Part shown: in pieces, positions 28,276 to 39,970 of the stretch
Numbering within the stretch: the stretch's first letter is position 1
Layout of the letters: every line of letters begins with the position of its first letter
Source: Mesocentrotus franciscanus
Taxonomy: Eukaryota; Echinodermata; Echinoidea; Camarodonta; Strongylocentrotidae
Length of the DNA: 64,000 nt
Direction: 5' to 3'
Assembly (NCBI GenBank): GCA_037976565.1
Contig: CP137671.1
Location: 17,388,982-17,452,981, forward strand
The notes under the pieces: generated by a model
Told to the model about the DNA's origin: nothing
The model's input: only the letters and a program-made list of their open reading frames with translations
The model's database searches: none
Made by a program: the position numbers and the translations under genes

Positions 28276-28439
28276 AAGAAGAAAGTTTGCCCTCAGTTGT
28301 TCTTTTCCTAGATTTTAGGTCTCTAGAGACTTAACAGTTTGATGTAGAAAAAATATAATTGGAAAGAAAATAGATATTATTTTCATATACTGTAGAAATA
28401 ACATCAGAAAAGTTTTTAAAAATAAAGACTCTTCAGCTA

Positions 28440-28720
28440 ATCTGTCAGTTTTCTTGAAGCTACTGTGCGCAATGACTGTAAAGACATGGAACAACCTACA
28501 ACAAGCAAGTCTACAAGCAACCATCGACCAAACCTCCCCCCTTTCGTTTAAAACTGCTGTTATTAAAGAACTTTTTTCCACAATTTAACTGTCCACCCTC
28601 CACCACCTCCAGTCAAAACTCTTCTTTGGAGTATTTAGGAGGAACTGAATCCAAGATCCAAGAATGAGATCGGCAGAGAGAGAGAGAGAGAGAGAGGACA
28701 GGAGAGATAGATGATAGAAA
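28440..28720 (+). pseudogene. Second LINE ORF2 C-terminal scrap, (GA)n end
   Basis: The frame TVKTWNNLQQASLQATIDQT, SPLSFKTAVIKELFSTI resembles the W-N-x-L-P ... S-F-K-x-x-x-K terminal segment of CR1-type ORF2. A GA dinucleotide run lies at 28676-28696. Confidence 0.5.
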
Positions 28721-29185
28721 TGGAAGAAAATGGAATGTCATTATTATACAATGTTAGTGTGATTGTTAATTTATGAAAATATATAGTCCCATTAAACTAG
28801 AGCATACATAATGTACATGTACATTGTAGGCGTGCCAGAGACTGAGTGAGCTTTGATTTTGCTCTGGAAAGCTCTGGAAATCAAAAGCTTATAAATTTCA
28901 AAGTTCAAAGTTTTAATACTGCACATTTGTTGATTGTCTGTGTCATTACATTTAAGTACTGCAGGCTACAATAAATTCACATACAATGTATACCTGTACT
29001 ACATGTACATGTATTTTAAGTCTTCTTTGCACAATAGTTATTGTACATCGTAATGTGTACGTGAACTTCCGGCTATTATTACAAACATGTATTTAGCAGG
29101 GGTATCGGCTATCAAATAGGCAAAAAAGAAGAATCAATCATACATATGTGACAAAACAATTTAAGCATGAATTGTATGGATGCAT

Positions 29186-29480
29186 TGTGGCTCAGTCAGT
29201 AGAGTACCTGCAGTACAAGGGAATCAGACTCATCATCACTTTTATGGGTTCAAGTCCCAAGAATGGAGTAGGAAAAAATAATGGTGGGTTGGGTGTTAGT
29301 GTGGCACATATGCCTTAGAAATGTTTTCAGCACAGGTGCGAATTGAGGTGCAAAACACTCAGATAGGGTGTTAAATGGAGATCCTGTATATTAGAGAGTC
29401 ATAGCCTATAGCATGATAACACCAGTATAGCACACTGTACTCTTTGTAAAAGTGAAAGGTGTAATCAGTAATCTGACGTA
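29186..29480 (+). mobile_element. tRNA-headed SINE
   Basis: The A box is TGTGGCTCAGTCAGTAGAGT and the B box GGGTTCAAGTCCC. The central block ACTCAGATAGGGTGTTAAAT then GGAGATCCTGTAT is shared with the SINEs at 10279, 15306 and 19194. It is a degenerate copy. Confidence 0.75.
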
Positions 29481-30346
29481 TTGCACCTGCCAGCCAGCTC
29501 CAAAAGTGGTACCGTAGCAAAATAAGCTAAGAATCTTCAGGATTGAAGGAGGTGCACTTGTATCTGAACCTGAGAACCTTTGAACTTATCTGGTATTATT
29601 TTGTAATTTATTGTAATTTAATGTATGCTAAGAGGTTTTAATGAGGTCTGTACATGTCTCCAGTTCGGTATGAGCATTCTTTAGATAATGGTGTTTGAGG
29701 CACCTGGGGAAAACTTTACCGGACATGTAGTCCCTGGATTGTTTGCTTAAAGTTATCATTTTCAAAGGTCCTCCAGAGATGAAGGTACATGTAGATGGTA
29801 TGATTGTCTAGCATGTGCTACAGACATGATGTGACTCAATGTACATGTACAGTACTTGTAGGGTTGACCGGGGTAATTTTGCCCCCCTCCCCCACCCCCC
29901 ACCCCCACCCTTTGAAAGTACATGAAGGTAAGTATCCACTTCACACTTTAATTTATAATGCATACACTTGTACTGTAGGTGGGGGAACAATTACCTCTTC
30001 AGTTTGATCCCTCTGTACAGTGCTTTCTCCCTCTCTCTGTTTCTCTCCTCCATATTATTGTATTAATATTTATATTTTTTCTTTTGTCATTTTGCCTTGT
30101 TAACTCCATGTAATTCAGCCCCTGGGCTGCCGTATGGAATTCTTTGAATAAATACCAATATGATACAATACAAAACAATTTTGACAAGATTAAAACCATG
30201 TTGACAAAATCACGTACAAAATCTATGTAATTTTCCTTTGCTAATAAACAGAAGAGTATTTTCTTTTTTTTGTGTGTGAAAATCATCATTTTCTTTATTC
30301 CATTTTCTATTTTGTTGTAATTTCTCTCCAGTGTTGTTCCAGTGAT

Positions 30347-30521
30347 ATGGCAAGCCGCAGACATGCTCTTCTGACATGCGTTAGATTCCTTTCCCGGCAG
30401 CAGCATCGTGGCCTCGCGGATGCTGCGCCTAAACCTTCTACTTCTCTCTGGGCCAGTTTGGATACCAAAATAGAGCTTGCACTCCCGGAAAAACTCAAAC
30501 CATTGTGGAGCCATCCTGCAG
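30347..30521 (+). CDS. MPC2: MPC2 exon with start codon
   Basis: It is preceded by TTTCTCTCCAG at 30331. ATG at 30347 is followed by 58 codons plus one base and donor GTAATGAA. It carries the Arg/Ser-rich leader and the LPEKLKPLW amphipathic helix. Confidence 0.93.
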
Positions 30522-33500
30522 GTAATGAATGGCCGGGTTGCAAAGAACTTTGAAAAGTCACATGTGTTTTTAAAATTGGCTCTGAATTTTCATATCAATT
30601 GGCAAATATGTATTTTCGTTGTTCATTGCTATTTTTGTTTTAATATTAGGTACTGTATTTGAAACGAAGATACATCAGGAAAATAAAATAAAACTTGACA
30701 AATCGCTTCGTAGACAAGGATAGGTACATGTACATGTAGGAAGATGAAACAAATGTTTTGTATATTTGGTGAATAATCATTGTTAACCAATTGAATGCCA
30801 AGGATAATATTACTCGCATATATTTGTTTAAGCCAGAATTTCGTGTATGTGCAATGCACCACAGTGTGCAAATACTGGGCCCGAATTGTTGTATTTCCCA
30901 CTCAAGGCACAAATACATGTATATCATACACAGAAAATAGAATCTGGGTGTTTACCCAATAACAGGTGTTGTCGATCACCAGGATTAGCCTTCATTTTTA
31001 TGGCCAACAGACTTTATGTAATGTTCTGCATTTTTCACACATTCCCCTCACCTGAAGACTCTCTGAGAGACTAGAGGGTACATGTATTTATGGATGGGAC
31101 TACGGGTTTGCTGTTTGCGAGACTTTTACACCCATTAATGGTATTTCCACCAATTCTGGTGTCAGCAAATTTTGACCTTCTGCACATGGAAACTGATGAC
31201 CAACTCCCTTCAAAATGTTCTTTATAAGGTACATTGTAAAGCTGGTCTGACATATTAAAGCTTATATCTGAAAGTATTCAGCAAAGGCCCTAATTCAACC
31301 ATTCCACCTTTCATTCTTGAGGTATAAAAAATAGGTGTTTGAATAATTTTGTTGATAACTGTATGTATACAGGTGTTCAGTATTTATGACAATCAGGTGT
31401 TCAGTATTTATGACAATGACAATAAAAGCATACCCACTGTAGGCCTACATACACCCCCTATGATTTTGAACTCTTGACAAAGTTGGCAGACACCCTGTAC
31501 TAGTACATGGACTGGTTTTTAACTAATTCTACTACTAAATGCTTACAAGTAATTCCTTGTGTTTCTATGTTCCCCCCAAATAGGACTGAAAACGATTCAC
31601 TTCTGGGCTCCGTGTTTTAAATGGGTAAGTGCAGTTCTTTTGTGTACTACGCATTTACATCTAGTTGTAGTAGTACAAATCACACACAACATATGTCCTG
31701 CTCTGAATGTTACCGGCTGCATGTTAGTATACTATATTAAAACACATCAGCTTCAATATTGCTTCTGTACTGAAAAAATAAAAGCTTAAATACTTTTCAA
31801 ATGAATTTTTAGGTGACTTGAGAATAGACTGGATGCCCATGGATGTTACCATGGAACCCAAACTCTGACCCAAGTTCTTGAATATTTTGGGATAATTTTG
31901 CTAACCTTTATAATCTCATCATACACCTCACCCGTGCAATGCCGGGAAAAGTTTTGAGGTTGAATATATACAGACCAAGATACTAGCTGTATGGCACAAT
32001 TGTTAACAGTGATTAGTCCCCCTTTCAGTTATTTTAGGCGATTACCATCGGAAGATTTGGAAGATAAATGTAAGAATTTACATAAAAGTATGCATTGTGC
32101 ATGTGCGTAATAATAATAATGATAAAACTAATGGTGGACTCTTGTATAGCGGCCATGTCTGTCTCTCCCTGATGCTCCTGGCACTTCAGCATATCAGGTA
32201 CCCATTTACACCTGAGTGGCAACATGTAAATGTGTATTCTTGCCAAAGGATATGAGTGAGAGCTGAAATCCAAACTCTCTTGAAATTCAAGTCAATGAAC
32301 TACTACACGTAATAAGCCAGTTCATAGTTGCAGTCTGAGCATGAGCAGATGAAGGTCATTGCAGACCAAATTGTGAAATACACGGAGACAGAATACTGGA
32401 TACTTGCTCATGAAAGTTATGTAATCATTATTCATTTATGCACAAGCAGTGCACTCCAAGATACACAGGTGGAAGTATTCTTTGAAAAGGGGAAACGAAG
32501 GCTATTTATGTAGCACCTCCATCGCTGTAGGCGTGATTATTTCAAAATGTACGAAGTGGGACCTCTTCATGTTTTGAAGATCTGTGGATATTCAGGGGCA
32601 TTTGGCACATGTGCTATTAAACCGTGATTGGTCTATTGCTCTCCTAGGGCTCATTCAGACATGACACTGCCAAACCGTGGTGTTTATTTTTAATTTTGAT
32701 GATGACGTGAACTTGTGTAAAACGCTTTACATTTCTGAATCTATAACACAGAGCTCAGTGAATACGCTCAAGTCCTTTATTGCGCACAGTTGCCATTCAT
32801 TTGACATCTTTTTAAAAACACGGCAGATTTTTTTTTGTGGAGATTTACCTTACCATATCTGAACAAGCCTTTAGTGGCTCTCTTCCATAGCTGTCAATCA
32901 TGAATAAGAATTATTTTCTGATGTTCTTCTTTTGTCCTTAGTCCCTTGTAATTGCTGGCATTGCTGATTACACACGTCCTGCGGAATCGTTGAGTGTTAG
33001 GCAGTCTGGTGCTCTGGCAGCTACAGGTAGGCTTTGTTCAGTTTCATGCTTATTAGAACAACCTAAACTGTTCCTTGAACATGTGTGATACAATCAAACT
33101 TTTGAGCGTTAGTGCATATATATATATATGCTAGTCAAAAAGTTTATGAATGACGTTGCACTTCTAAAAGTGCTTGAATGTTTGATGGGAACCTGGTATA
33201 CCTAAATTTGATTTGCTCACCTTGTTGTAATGGTTAAATTAAAGGGGAAGTCCACCCTGATATTTAGTTGGTTTAAATTAAAACAGAAAATGATACGTCA
33301 CATAGATGCCAATTCGTGTTTGATTGATTGCACCTTCAAAAACTCATAACTTATTTTTAATCGGTTTTTGCTCAAACTTCACTGACCTGTTTCTCATTTT
33401 TTTTCTGCTTCTATTAAAACCAACTTAATATCAGGGTAGACTTCCCCTTTAATACATCAGATTAGATGGTATGCACATACCCTCGCACTTCTTCCTATGT

Positions 33501-35762
33501 TGATGATATAGCTGGTACCAGCAAGTTAGCCACTATCAAATGAGAACAACTTGAAAGTGTACCAATTACCAAAACATGTTGTTCTTGATGCAACTTTCCA
33601 CATAGTTATACTGTATTCAAATTATGAGCTTCAAATATTACTTCTACAAGGAATATTGCAATTTAAAAACATTCTCAGTGAATAGTAAAAAGTCTTGTTG
33701 AGTAGGCTTGTCTATGCAAGTGTACAAACTTGCATAGAATTGGGCGCTCACGGAATCCAAGTCCAACTTGAGTTCTGTGCGAGCTTTATACGTGGGATTT
33801 TTATGTTACCTTATTTCCTTCATACTCCTTATTAAACCATTAACCTATAGAATGCCAGGTAAATTCCTAAGGTTAATTATATACATTCTAGCTATACACA
33901 AATTAGTTTTTAAGGTGATTGGTAATTTAAATTTAAAGAAAAATCTTTGTAATAGAAGTTGGAGTCTGAAAATTCCTTGGAAATCAACAGAAAAGCTTGT
34001 ATTATTTGGTACTCGAGAGTAATTTTTTTAATGACGTAAGTACACTGCTATAAGATCATCGTACAAAATCGGTCTGAATATTTGTTAACACCAAACTGAA
34101 AAAAATAAGATATATATTTTACAAGATTGAAATTACAGGTTTTATTTTATGTTTTATCTATTAATTTGGGAACAAACACAGAATGTTTAATACAAATAAT
34201 CATTGTTAGATAATATATAATGGCAAACAAATGAAGCAAAATCTCTCCTTTCAATACAAAATTGTGATGAATCAATTTTACTTTTAAAGAAACCCATGGT
34301 TTTCTTTGCAATATTTTAAAGTTTTTTTTTTTTTAAGTGCGCAATTTCAAAAAGAATTTCATCAAATGTTGAATCATTTCTGTAATAATTTGAAGTCACT
34401 TTCTGTCCTATCCTTTTCTCCATGTAGGTGTGATATGGGCGAGGTACTCGGTGGTGATCATCCCTAAAAACTGGAACCTGTTCAGTGTGAACTTCTTTCT
34501 CGGACTGACAGGAATCATGCAACTAGTCAGGATTTATCTGTAAGTAATTAGTCGAGATTTATCTGTAAGTAATTAGTCAGGATTTTTCTGTTAGTCATTA
34601 CACAGGATTTATCTGTAAGTAATTAGTCAGGATTTTTCTGTAAGTAATTAGTCAGGATTTATCTGTAAGTAATTAGTCAGGATTTATCTGTAAGTCATAA
34701 TTAGTCAGGATGCACAGTCAACAGCTAAATGATTTATACCCTTACCAAGTTTTGTTATTTTTCTTTAAGTACATGAAGAATTGATTTGTCTCGATTTGTG
34801 TTTCTTGAGAATGTGGCATATCAAAGCTTACATCTAAAAGTATTCAACAAAGGCCCTAATTGAACCAGTCCACCTTTCATTCTTGAGTAAAGAAAAACGA
34901 AAAAAACATCACATTTACTAGGGGTATGAATAATTTAGTTGTTAACTGTATCTGTAATAGCGACAAAGCAAAATGTGTTATCTTAATGAAGTACATGTAT
35001 ATCTCAAAGTTATTCTAGCTTACTCAGAAGTTAAACAACAAAAAAACACCATCACTTCTTATTAAGTATATGAGAGAAGAAAGAAAAGAAAAATGGTAGG
35101 ACATTTTATAAACAGAGAAATATGTTCAGTATGGTTACGTACAATTCTATTCAGAAAAAGCAATACTGGGTATCTGTTTAGTTCAAGTGGGGATGCCTGA
35201 ATTGTTCTTGGAATGCTTTGGGGTTTTTATAACAACCAGTTTGTAAAAATTTGTGCAATACTACTATTTGCATCAAAGAACCTGTAGACCCAATCGGTTT
35301 GCTCAAAAACCAAAGCCCGACCGAGACGATCAGAGTCAGATTCATTTTCTCTTATCCGGCACACTGATTTCTATTGTGGGACAATAATATAGATTTTGTG
35401 TTGACCTTGTACATGTACCTTAAATTTGGCTTGTGCAGGTCAGAAAGATGGCAATAGTTTACCACTTTTTACATTAAATGAAATGTCATGCTACAGTTCA
35501 TTCTCTAATGAAAGATGTTTTTATTCTTTCATTTTAAGATTATCTACCGTTTGATTCCTGTCTTAGAAAGTCTGTTTTGCTCCTTAAATAGTGAATTTCT
35601 TCAGGTTTTTCTCTCCTCAAACATGTGTGGTCAATATCGTTTTGTGTGTGTTTTTTTGTTTGTAGACATACAAAGGAACAGGAAAAATTGGCAGCAGAAG
35701 AGGCCGGAGCTTCAGAATCCCCAGCTGCAGAAGCCCCAGCACCGGCTGTAACCCAAGCCTGA
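30347..35762 (+). CDS. MPC2: Mitochondrial pyruvate carrier subunit 2 (MPC2), five exons
   Basis: MPC2 pairs with MPC1 in the inner mitochondrial membrane to import pyruvate. Exons 30347-30521, 31584-31624, 32942-33026, 34428-34539 and 35666-35762 all have GT-AG borders in matching phases and give 169 residues. Diagnostic blocks: LPEKLKPLWSHPAG (46-59), FWAPCFKWSLVIAGIADYTR (65-84), GVIWARYSVVIIPKNWNLFS (101-120) and NFFLGLTGIMQLVRIY (122-137), covering the usual three helices. Human MPC2 is 127 residues (from memory); the extra length is an Arg-rich N-terminus (MASRRHALLTCVRFLSRQQH) that looks like a mitochondrial presequence, and an Ala/Pro/Glu tail. The acceptor at 30331 suggests a non-coding first exon. 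Confidence 0.95.
30946..31216. repeat. Dispersed repeat, copy B (MPC2 intron)
   Basis: This is the second copy of the repeat at 9287-9541, same orientation, with an extra short insertion near 31040-31060. Confidence 0.75.
31248..31366. repeat. Dispersed repeat shared by two MPC2 introns, copy 1
   Basis: AAAGTATTCAGCAAAGGCCC, then CCACCTTTCATTCTTGAG, recurs at 34812-34954 downstream of exon 4, in the same orientation. Confidence 0.75.
31584..31624 (+). CDS. MPC2: MPC2 exon, 41 bases
   Basis: The acceptor is CCCCAAATAG and the donor GTAAGT. It encodes GLKTIHFWAPCFKW, the start of the first transmembrane helix. Confidence 0.95.
32102..32275 (-). mobile_element. Partial SINE of the (ATT)n-tail family, minus strand
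   Basis: AATAATAATAATGAT at 32109, then ATAGCGGCCATGTCTG, GTACCCATTTACACCTGAGT and TTGCCAAAGG, correspond to the SINE at 5579-5850 read on the minus strand. Confidence 0.65.
32370..32610. repeat. Dispersed repeat, copy D (MPC2 intron)
   Basis: Second copy of the repeat at 19456-19700, same orientation, with several small gaps. Confidence 0.7.
32942..33026 (+). CDS. MPC2: MPC2 exon, 85 bases
   Basis: The acceptor is GTCCTTAG and the donor GTAGGC. It encodes SLVIAGIADYTRPAESLSVR then QSGALAAT, matching the LADMARPAEKLST loop of human MPC2. Confidence 0.95.
33239..33452. mobile_element. TTAAAG-terminus MITE, copy 4 (short)
   Basis: TTAAAGGGGAAGTCCACCCT at the left and AGGGTAGACTTCCCCTTTAA at the right are inverted. 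The inner AACCAACT-type words are mirrored too. It is a 214-bp member of the family at 8034, 14734 and 24133. Confidence 0.8.
34428..34539 (+). CDS. MPC2: MPC2 exon 4, 112 bases
   Basis: The acceptor is CCATGTAG and the donor CT|GTAAGT. It encodes GVIWARYSVVIIPKNWNLFS, then VNFFLGLTGIMQLVRIY. Its last 16 bases and donor form the first unit of a tandem array. Confidence 0.93.
34524..34710 (+). repeat. 25-bp minisatellite built from the MPC2 exon 4 splice donor
   Basis: Seven units plus a partial of TAGTCAGGATTTATCTGTAA followed by GTAAT start at 34524, 34549, 34574, 34599, 34624, 34649 and 34674. Unit 1 is the exon end with its real donor. Five of the other six keep CTGTAAGT. Splicing at any downstream copy would put TAA directly after the codons for Ile-Tyr-Leu. 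Confidence 0.95.
34812..34954. repeat. Dispersed repeat shared by two MPC2 introns, copy 2
   Basis: Counterpart of 31248-31366, with an extra A-rich insertion near 34890-34915. Confidence 0.7.
35666..35762 (+). CDS. MPC2: MPC2 last exon
   Basis: The acceptor is GTTTGTAG. It encodes HTKEQEKLAAEEAGASESPA, then an Ala/Pro tail and TGA at 35760-35762. An AATAAA at about 36206 is a possible polyadenylation signal. Confidence 0.92.
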
Positions 35763-36980
35763 TTCAAGAACACTCGTCACTCGTTCTTCCAGACTCTGAG
35801 CACCCTGACACCCCAGTCACACCAACGAGACTGACAGTAGACAGACAGTAGACCAACAAAAGACCCAACAGAGACCACATTACCTTGAATGGTGAAGGTC
35901 TGGAGAAGGTTTGGTGGTGTGACCGAGGTTCAAATGGTAGCCAAGCTGAATGTTTGGTGATATTAAAGCTCCAGTTGGAGAAACCAATGCTAGTGTCATA
36001 CCATTTTTTTTTGTATGAGTCAATACACCGGCTGCAGTTGCCCCTTCTCATGTTATATCTCCGCCAAACTGCCTCCCCTTCCCCTTCTCCTACTCCTACA
36101 ATGCAACGCGATGCAATAAGATTTATCCCTGACTCTGGATTTTACCTTTTTAGAAATATCAGGATGATACAGAGTTTAGTTTGGATGTCTGTCTTCCTAG
36201 TGCAAAATAAAATAGTAAATAAGCCTACTATTGGAATATATCCATGAGCTCCATTAACATTATAACAGAACTAGCCCCCAATGATTTGACATTTCATAAT
36301 TTAAATTCTTTTTACAGTCATTTCATAGTTTATAGCTCTCTTGAGCGCTGGTCAGACCTGACCGGTTTTACAACGAGGAAGAACAAGAAATGCCTGCTGC
36401 AAAAGTTGTGGGTAGTTGATGTGCAAGAGACAATGTTTTGGGTGTAAAACAAATGTGCTTTGATCAACAAAACCCCTTTGTGTACTCACTGATATATGTG
36501 ACATATAATGTGTCGATCTCATCATTATCTCATTAAATTGTGTGGCTGGCTTGTTTATTCAGCAGCTTACCGGCCCAGGTCTAAATGGGCCTGTGGTGAA
36601 AGTTTATTCACAAACCATTAATATGTTTGATATATCTTGCTTATCAGTCTTGCATCCCCGATTGTTTCATTTCATCACATCATAATTGTTGATGCTGAAG
36701 TTTCACTTACAAAATATTCATGGATTATGATGATGATGATGATGATGGTTAAAGGGCTTGTTCCCAGATGATGCAGAAACCGCTGCTTAAAGAGAAGGTT
36801 GAGTTCTGGGAAGAGGTGAAAAATTATTTGTGAGCGTTATCATTGTTATTATGCAAGTGTGGAAGAACATCAGATAAAAAATGTTCCCTGACAAGCATGG
36901 CTCTTCAAATGCCTTAATATTCTAAATATGGCATGTAACAGCATAAAAATCGGGACGGATTTGTATGCCACATTTTTGTG
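35763..36980. other. MPC2 3' UTR and downstream, no gene
   Basis: Presumed 3' UTR. A (GAT)n run lies at about 36727-36747. Nothing coding is recognised. Confidence 0.4.
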
Positions 36981-36989
36981 TAGTGACAT

Positions 36990-37218
36990 ATACATCTTTC
37001 TGTGTACAGTGCTTGTAACTTTACCAAGACTGGGCCAAATTTCCTATCATTTTGATGATTCCAGAACCTTGTAGTACACACAAATACTTATATGCTAGAT
37101 GATCAACCTTTTCTGATCAATTCAATTCAATTCAGTTTTATTCAATTCAGTTTTATTTGATTCCACACCGTTTCTTTCACAATGCAATCGCATGACCAGA
37201 ACTCAACTTTATCTTTAA
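36990..37218. repeat. Dispersed repeat E, copy 1, with microsatellite insert
   Basis: It matches 61440-61627 in the same orientation (CTTGTAACTTTACCAAGACT, CATTTTGATGATTCCAGAAC, GCAATCGCATGACCAGAAC). This copy has an extra AATTCAATTCAGTTTTATTC-type insert at about 37118-37158, absent from the other. Confidence 0.85.
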
Positions 37219-37219
37219 G

Positions 37220-39690
37220 AAAGGAAAATGTTGTGGCAAAATAAAAGATATTGTGTGTAAATGAACAGTAGATTGAGGTCGAGATGTAGGAGTGGCACAC
37301 AAGCAAAGGTTTTTAAGCATACTTATCTATCTTTGAGTTCACTGTGTTAGATGATACAGAAATGTCCACCAACTGTATGTCATTTTACATAAGTGTTATT
37401 TTATTTTGCCGCAATTTTTTAAGGCAGTTTTACTGCATCGTATATAATACATTAATAAGTTTTAACAATAAAGGGAGAGTTCGCCTTAATAGCTTTTATT
37501 ATTATGTAAAAAAAATGTTTAAACAGATCTGTCCGTGTTTGAAATGATGCTGACAATCTGTGATTTTTTTAATGATTTTTAATATAATCACTTGTAAATT
37601 TATTCTCCATTGATTGTCGTACAGTGATACCTTGTGTACACTTTCTACCTGTATGCAGTGAATACCAATACATGTATATACATTCTGAAAGCAGAAAATA
37701 TTGCCAAATTTGATAAAGGTTCCGTTCATAGTGAGAAACACTCTATATTGCTAACATTCATGGTTTTGATTTCATTACCCAAGCACAAAATATATGTACA
37801 GGTATTAGATTCACAGAGACTATATCGCAGCAGGGAATCGTTGGAATGAGGACCACTCGCAAAATATATGAACAAATTCTAACACTGAGAAATTGTAGTT
37901 TAAACATGTTGTATTTCCATATATGTATATGAATGTTGGAAGGAAAGCAGGGTAATGCTGTACTTTATTGTAAGTCTATTTCGTAGTATACTGGGCATTC
38001 TGGTTTTGGATTTGTATGCAGAACTTTTAATGTCTCTATTAATTTGGTTTAGTATTGCACAAACATACAGAAAAGTTTGCCCTCTCAATGCATGACTTAT
38101 AAAAAATGATATCTCTTTCGTATTGTGCACAAAACAGAATGCAAAATGTTCAGATTTTTATCATGAAGAATCTTTATTTAGTTAATCTTTTGTTATTAGC
38201 AACGATTATTTGTATATTTAGAGTTTATTTGTAATCCTGAATAGATTCAAAGCTGTCGAGCTTTATACTAACGGTATTGTGATCCAGAGATGATGATCAT
38301 TTCAACAAAGAACAAATAATATTGAATGTTATTGGATGGACTTTCCCTTTTAAAGAAGTTTTTTCGCTTCATAACAGATCTACTTTAAAAGTTGCCCTTA
38401 TCTTTAAAACCTCACTGCATCTGTCTTCCTAATACCAGTAGTATTTTTAGAAATGACAAAGGGTAGACTTGATGCAAAGAAGTGATGTGGCTCGTTCCCA
38501 GCCTGCTTCCAGTTTATAGAAATATTTTTTTTAAAGAGCATTTACACTTTATTTGAACACTTCCCCTTGGTTTTACACTTTCTACTTTCGTGCAATGTTT
38601 GAGTGTGAATTGAAAAATTATCAGGATTTAATATTTTAAGTGAAACAGAAATCTGGCAAAGTGTCAGCTAAACCTCTTTTACAGAAGGCAGAAAATTAGA
38701 AGTTAATGAAAATGTTCTTCAAAAATGTATGTATATGTTCTGGTTTTAATAGGCAGATGACACATGAAATTGAGAAATATTTGAACTTTAGGCTGAAGTT
38801 GTACAGAGAGATTGGCCCTTGCAATAATGAATAATGGGGGGGGGGGACATGGGAGAGAAAGTTTGAATTTATTTTATACAAGATATTTTTAGTGTCACTA
38901 TAGATTTCGTCATTTTATATAATTTTTACTATTTTTAGAATAGGAAGTATATTTGGCAGAGCTCCACACTAACCTTTTTGGTAGGGGTCTGGATATAGAT
39001 TTTTAGGGTCTGTATGCTTTGAGCCCTTTATACATTTTTTGAAATGTTGGGGGTCCGGACTGAGATTTGGGGTGCCCACGTGTCCCGGGCGCCTGTAAGG
39101 GTTCAGCCCTGTATTAGGTTCGCATTATTTTACTCCGGATCATAGATCCAAGTTGAAACGTTTAGCTTTATCATGTATGTAATTATAGAACTCGTAGCAT
39201 GGAATAACCCATTTGTTTGTGGTATAGTCATTACCTGGGACATGTAGGCAGAAAGGTATTTAAAACATAGAAAGGATCTGAACAAACTCTAAAGCCCACC
39301 GCACACTACACCATTGTCCTGCGTTCTGATATCCGAAGAAATGGCAATTGTATTAGATAGGAAATCCGAACAAACATCATCTTCCTGATTTGGCTTTAGC
39401 TAAATAATGATAAGAATACTTACATTATTTATTAGTTAGCTGATTTAGCTAAATAATGATAAGAAACCAACAACCAAAACTCTTGTAGTCAGAATGAAAG
39501 CCGAATCGGCTACTACTGGTCTGACGTCACTAGGATTCAGACCAAGTTAGCTTTTCCTCTTTCAAGGACGCATGAAATCTCTTGAAATTTCGAGAATTTC
39601 TTAATCATACGACTATTCAGATCCTCGGTCATTAAGATTTCACATGTTTGAATGTTTATAACAAATGCTATTGCAAATTCTTCCAAAATC
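37220..39690. other. Intergenic AT-rich DNA, nothing recognised
   Basis: No exon-like reading frame, RNA gene or clear transposon end is seen. Near 38970-39110 a GGGTCTGGATATAG/GGGGTCCGGACTG patch looks repeat-derived. Confidence 0.35.
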
Positions 39691-39697
39691 TCATTCG

Positions 39698-39970
39698 TGG
39701 TTCAAATCCTGCTGCGGCACTTCTGTCCTTTTGCAAGACATTAATCTACATACATTTGCCACTCTCCACCCAGGTGAAGTAAATGGGTAGCCGGTAGGGA
39801 GAAATTCCTTGAATGCTTTAGTACCTTACCATGGCGGCTCGGCTACAGCAGGGGTAATATGTGATACACATACTTTGTATCAAGCGCAGTAGAGTTTTTT
39901 CATGTAGTAGCTGTGCTATATAAATGGAATTATTGTTATTATTATTATTATTATTGTTATTATTATTATC
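39698..39970 (+). mobile_element. SINE of the (ATT)n-tail family, plus strand
   Basis: The B box GTGGTTCAAATCC is followed by GCGGCACTTCTGTCC, TTGCAAGACATTAATCTA, CCACTCTCCACCCAGG, GTAGTAGCTGTGCTATATAA and (ATT)n at 39931-39968. It belongs to the family of 5579-5850. Confidence 0.8.

Noticed and set aside
35885..36247. 120-codon ORF after MPC2
   Set aside because: It lies in the presumed 3' UTR, shows no domain and has no splice or promoter support.
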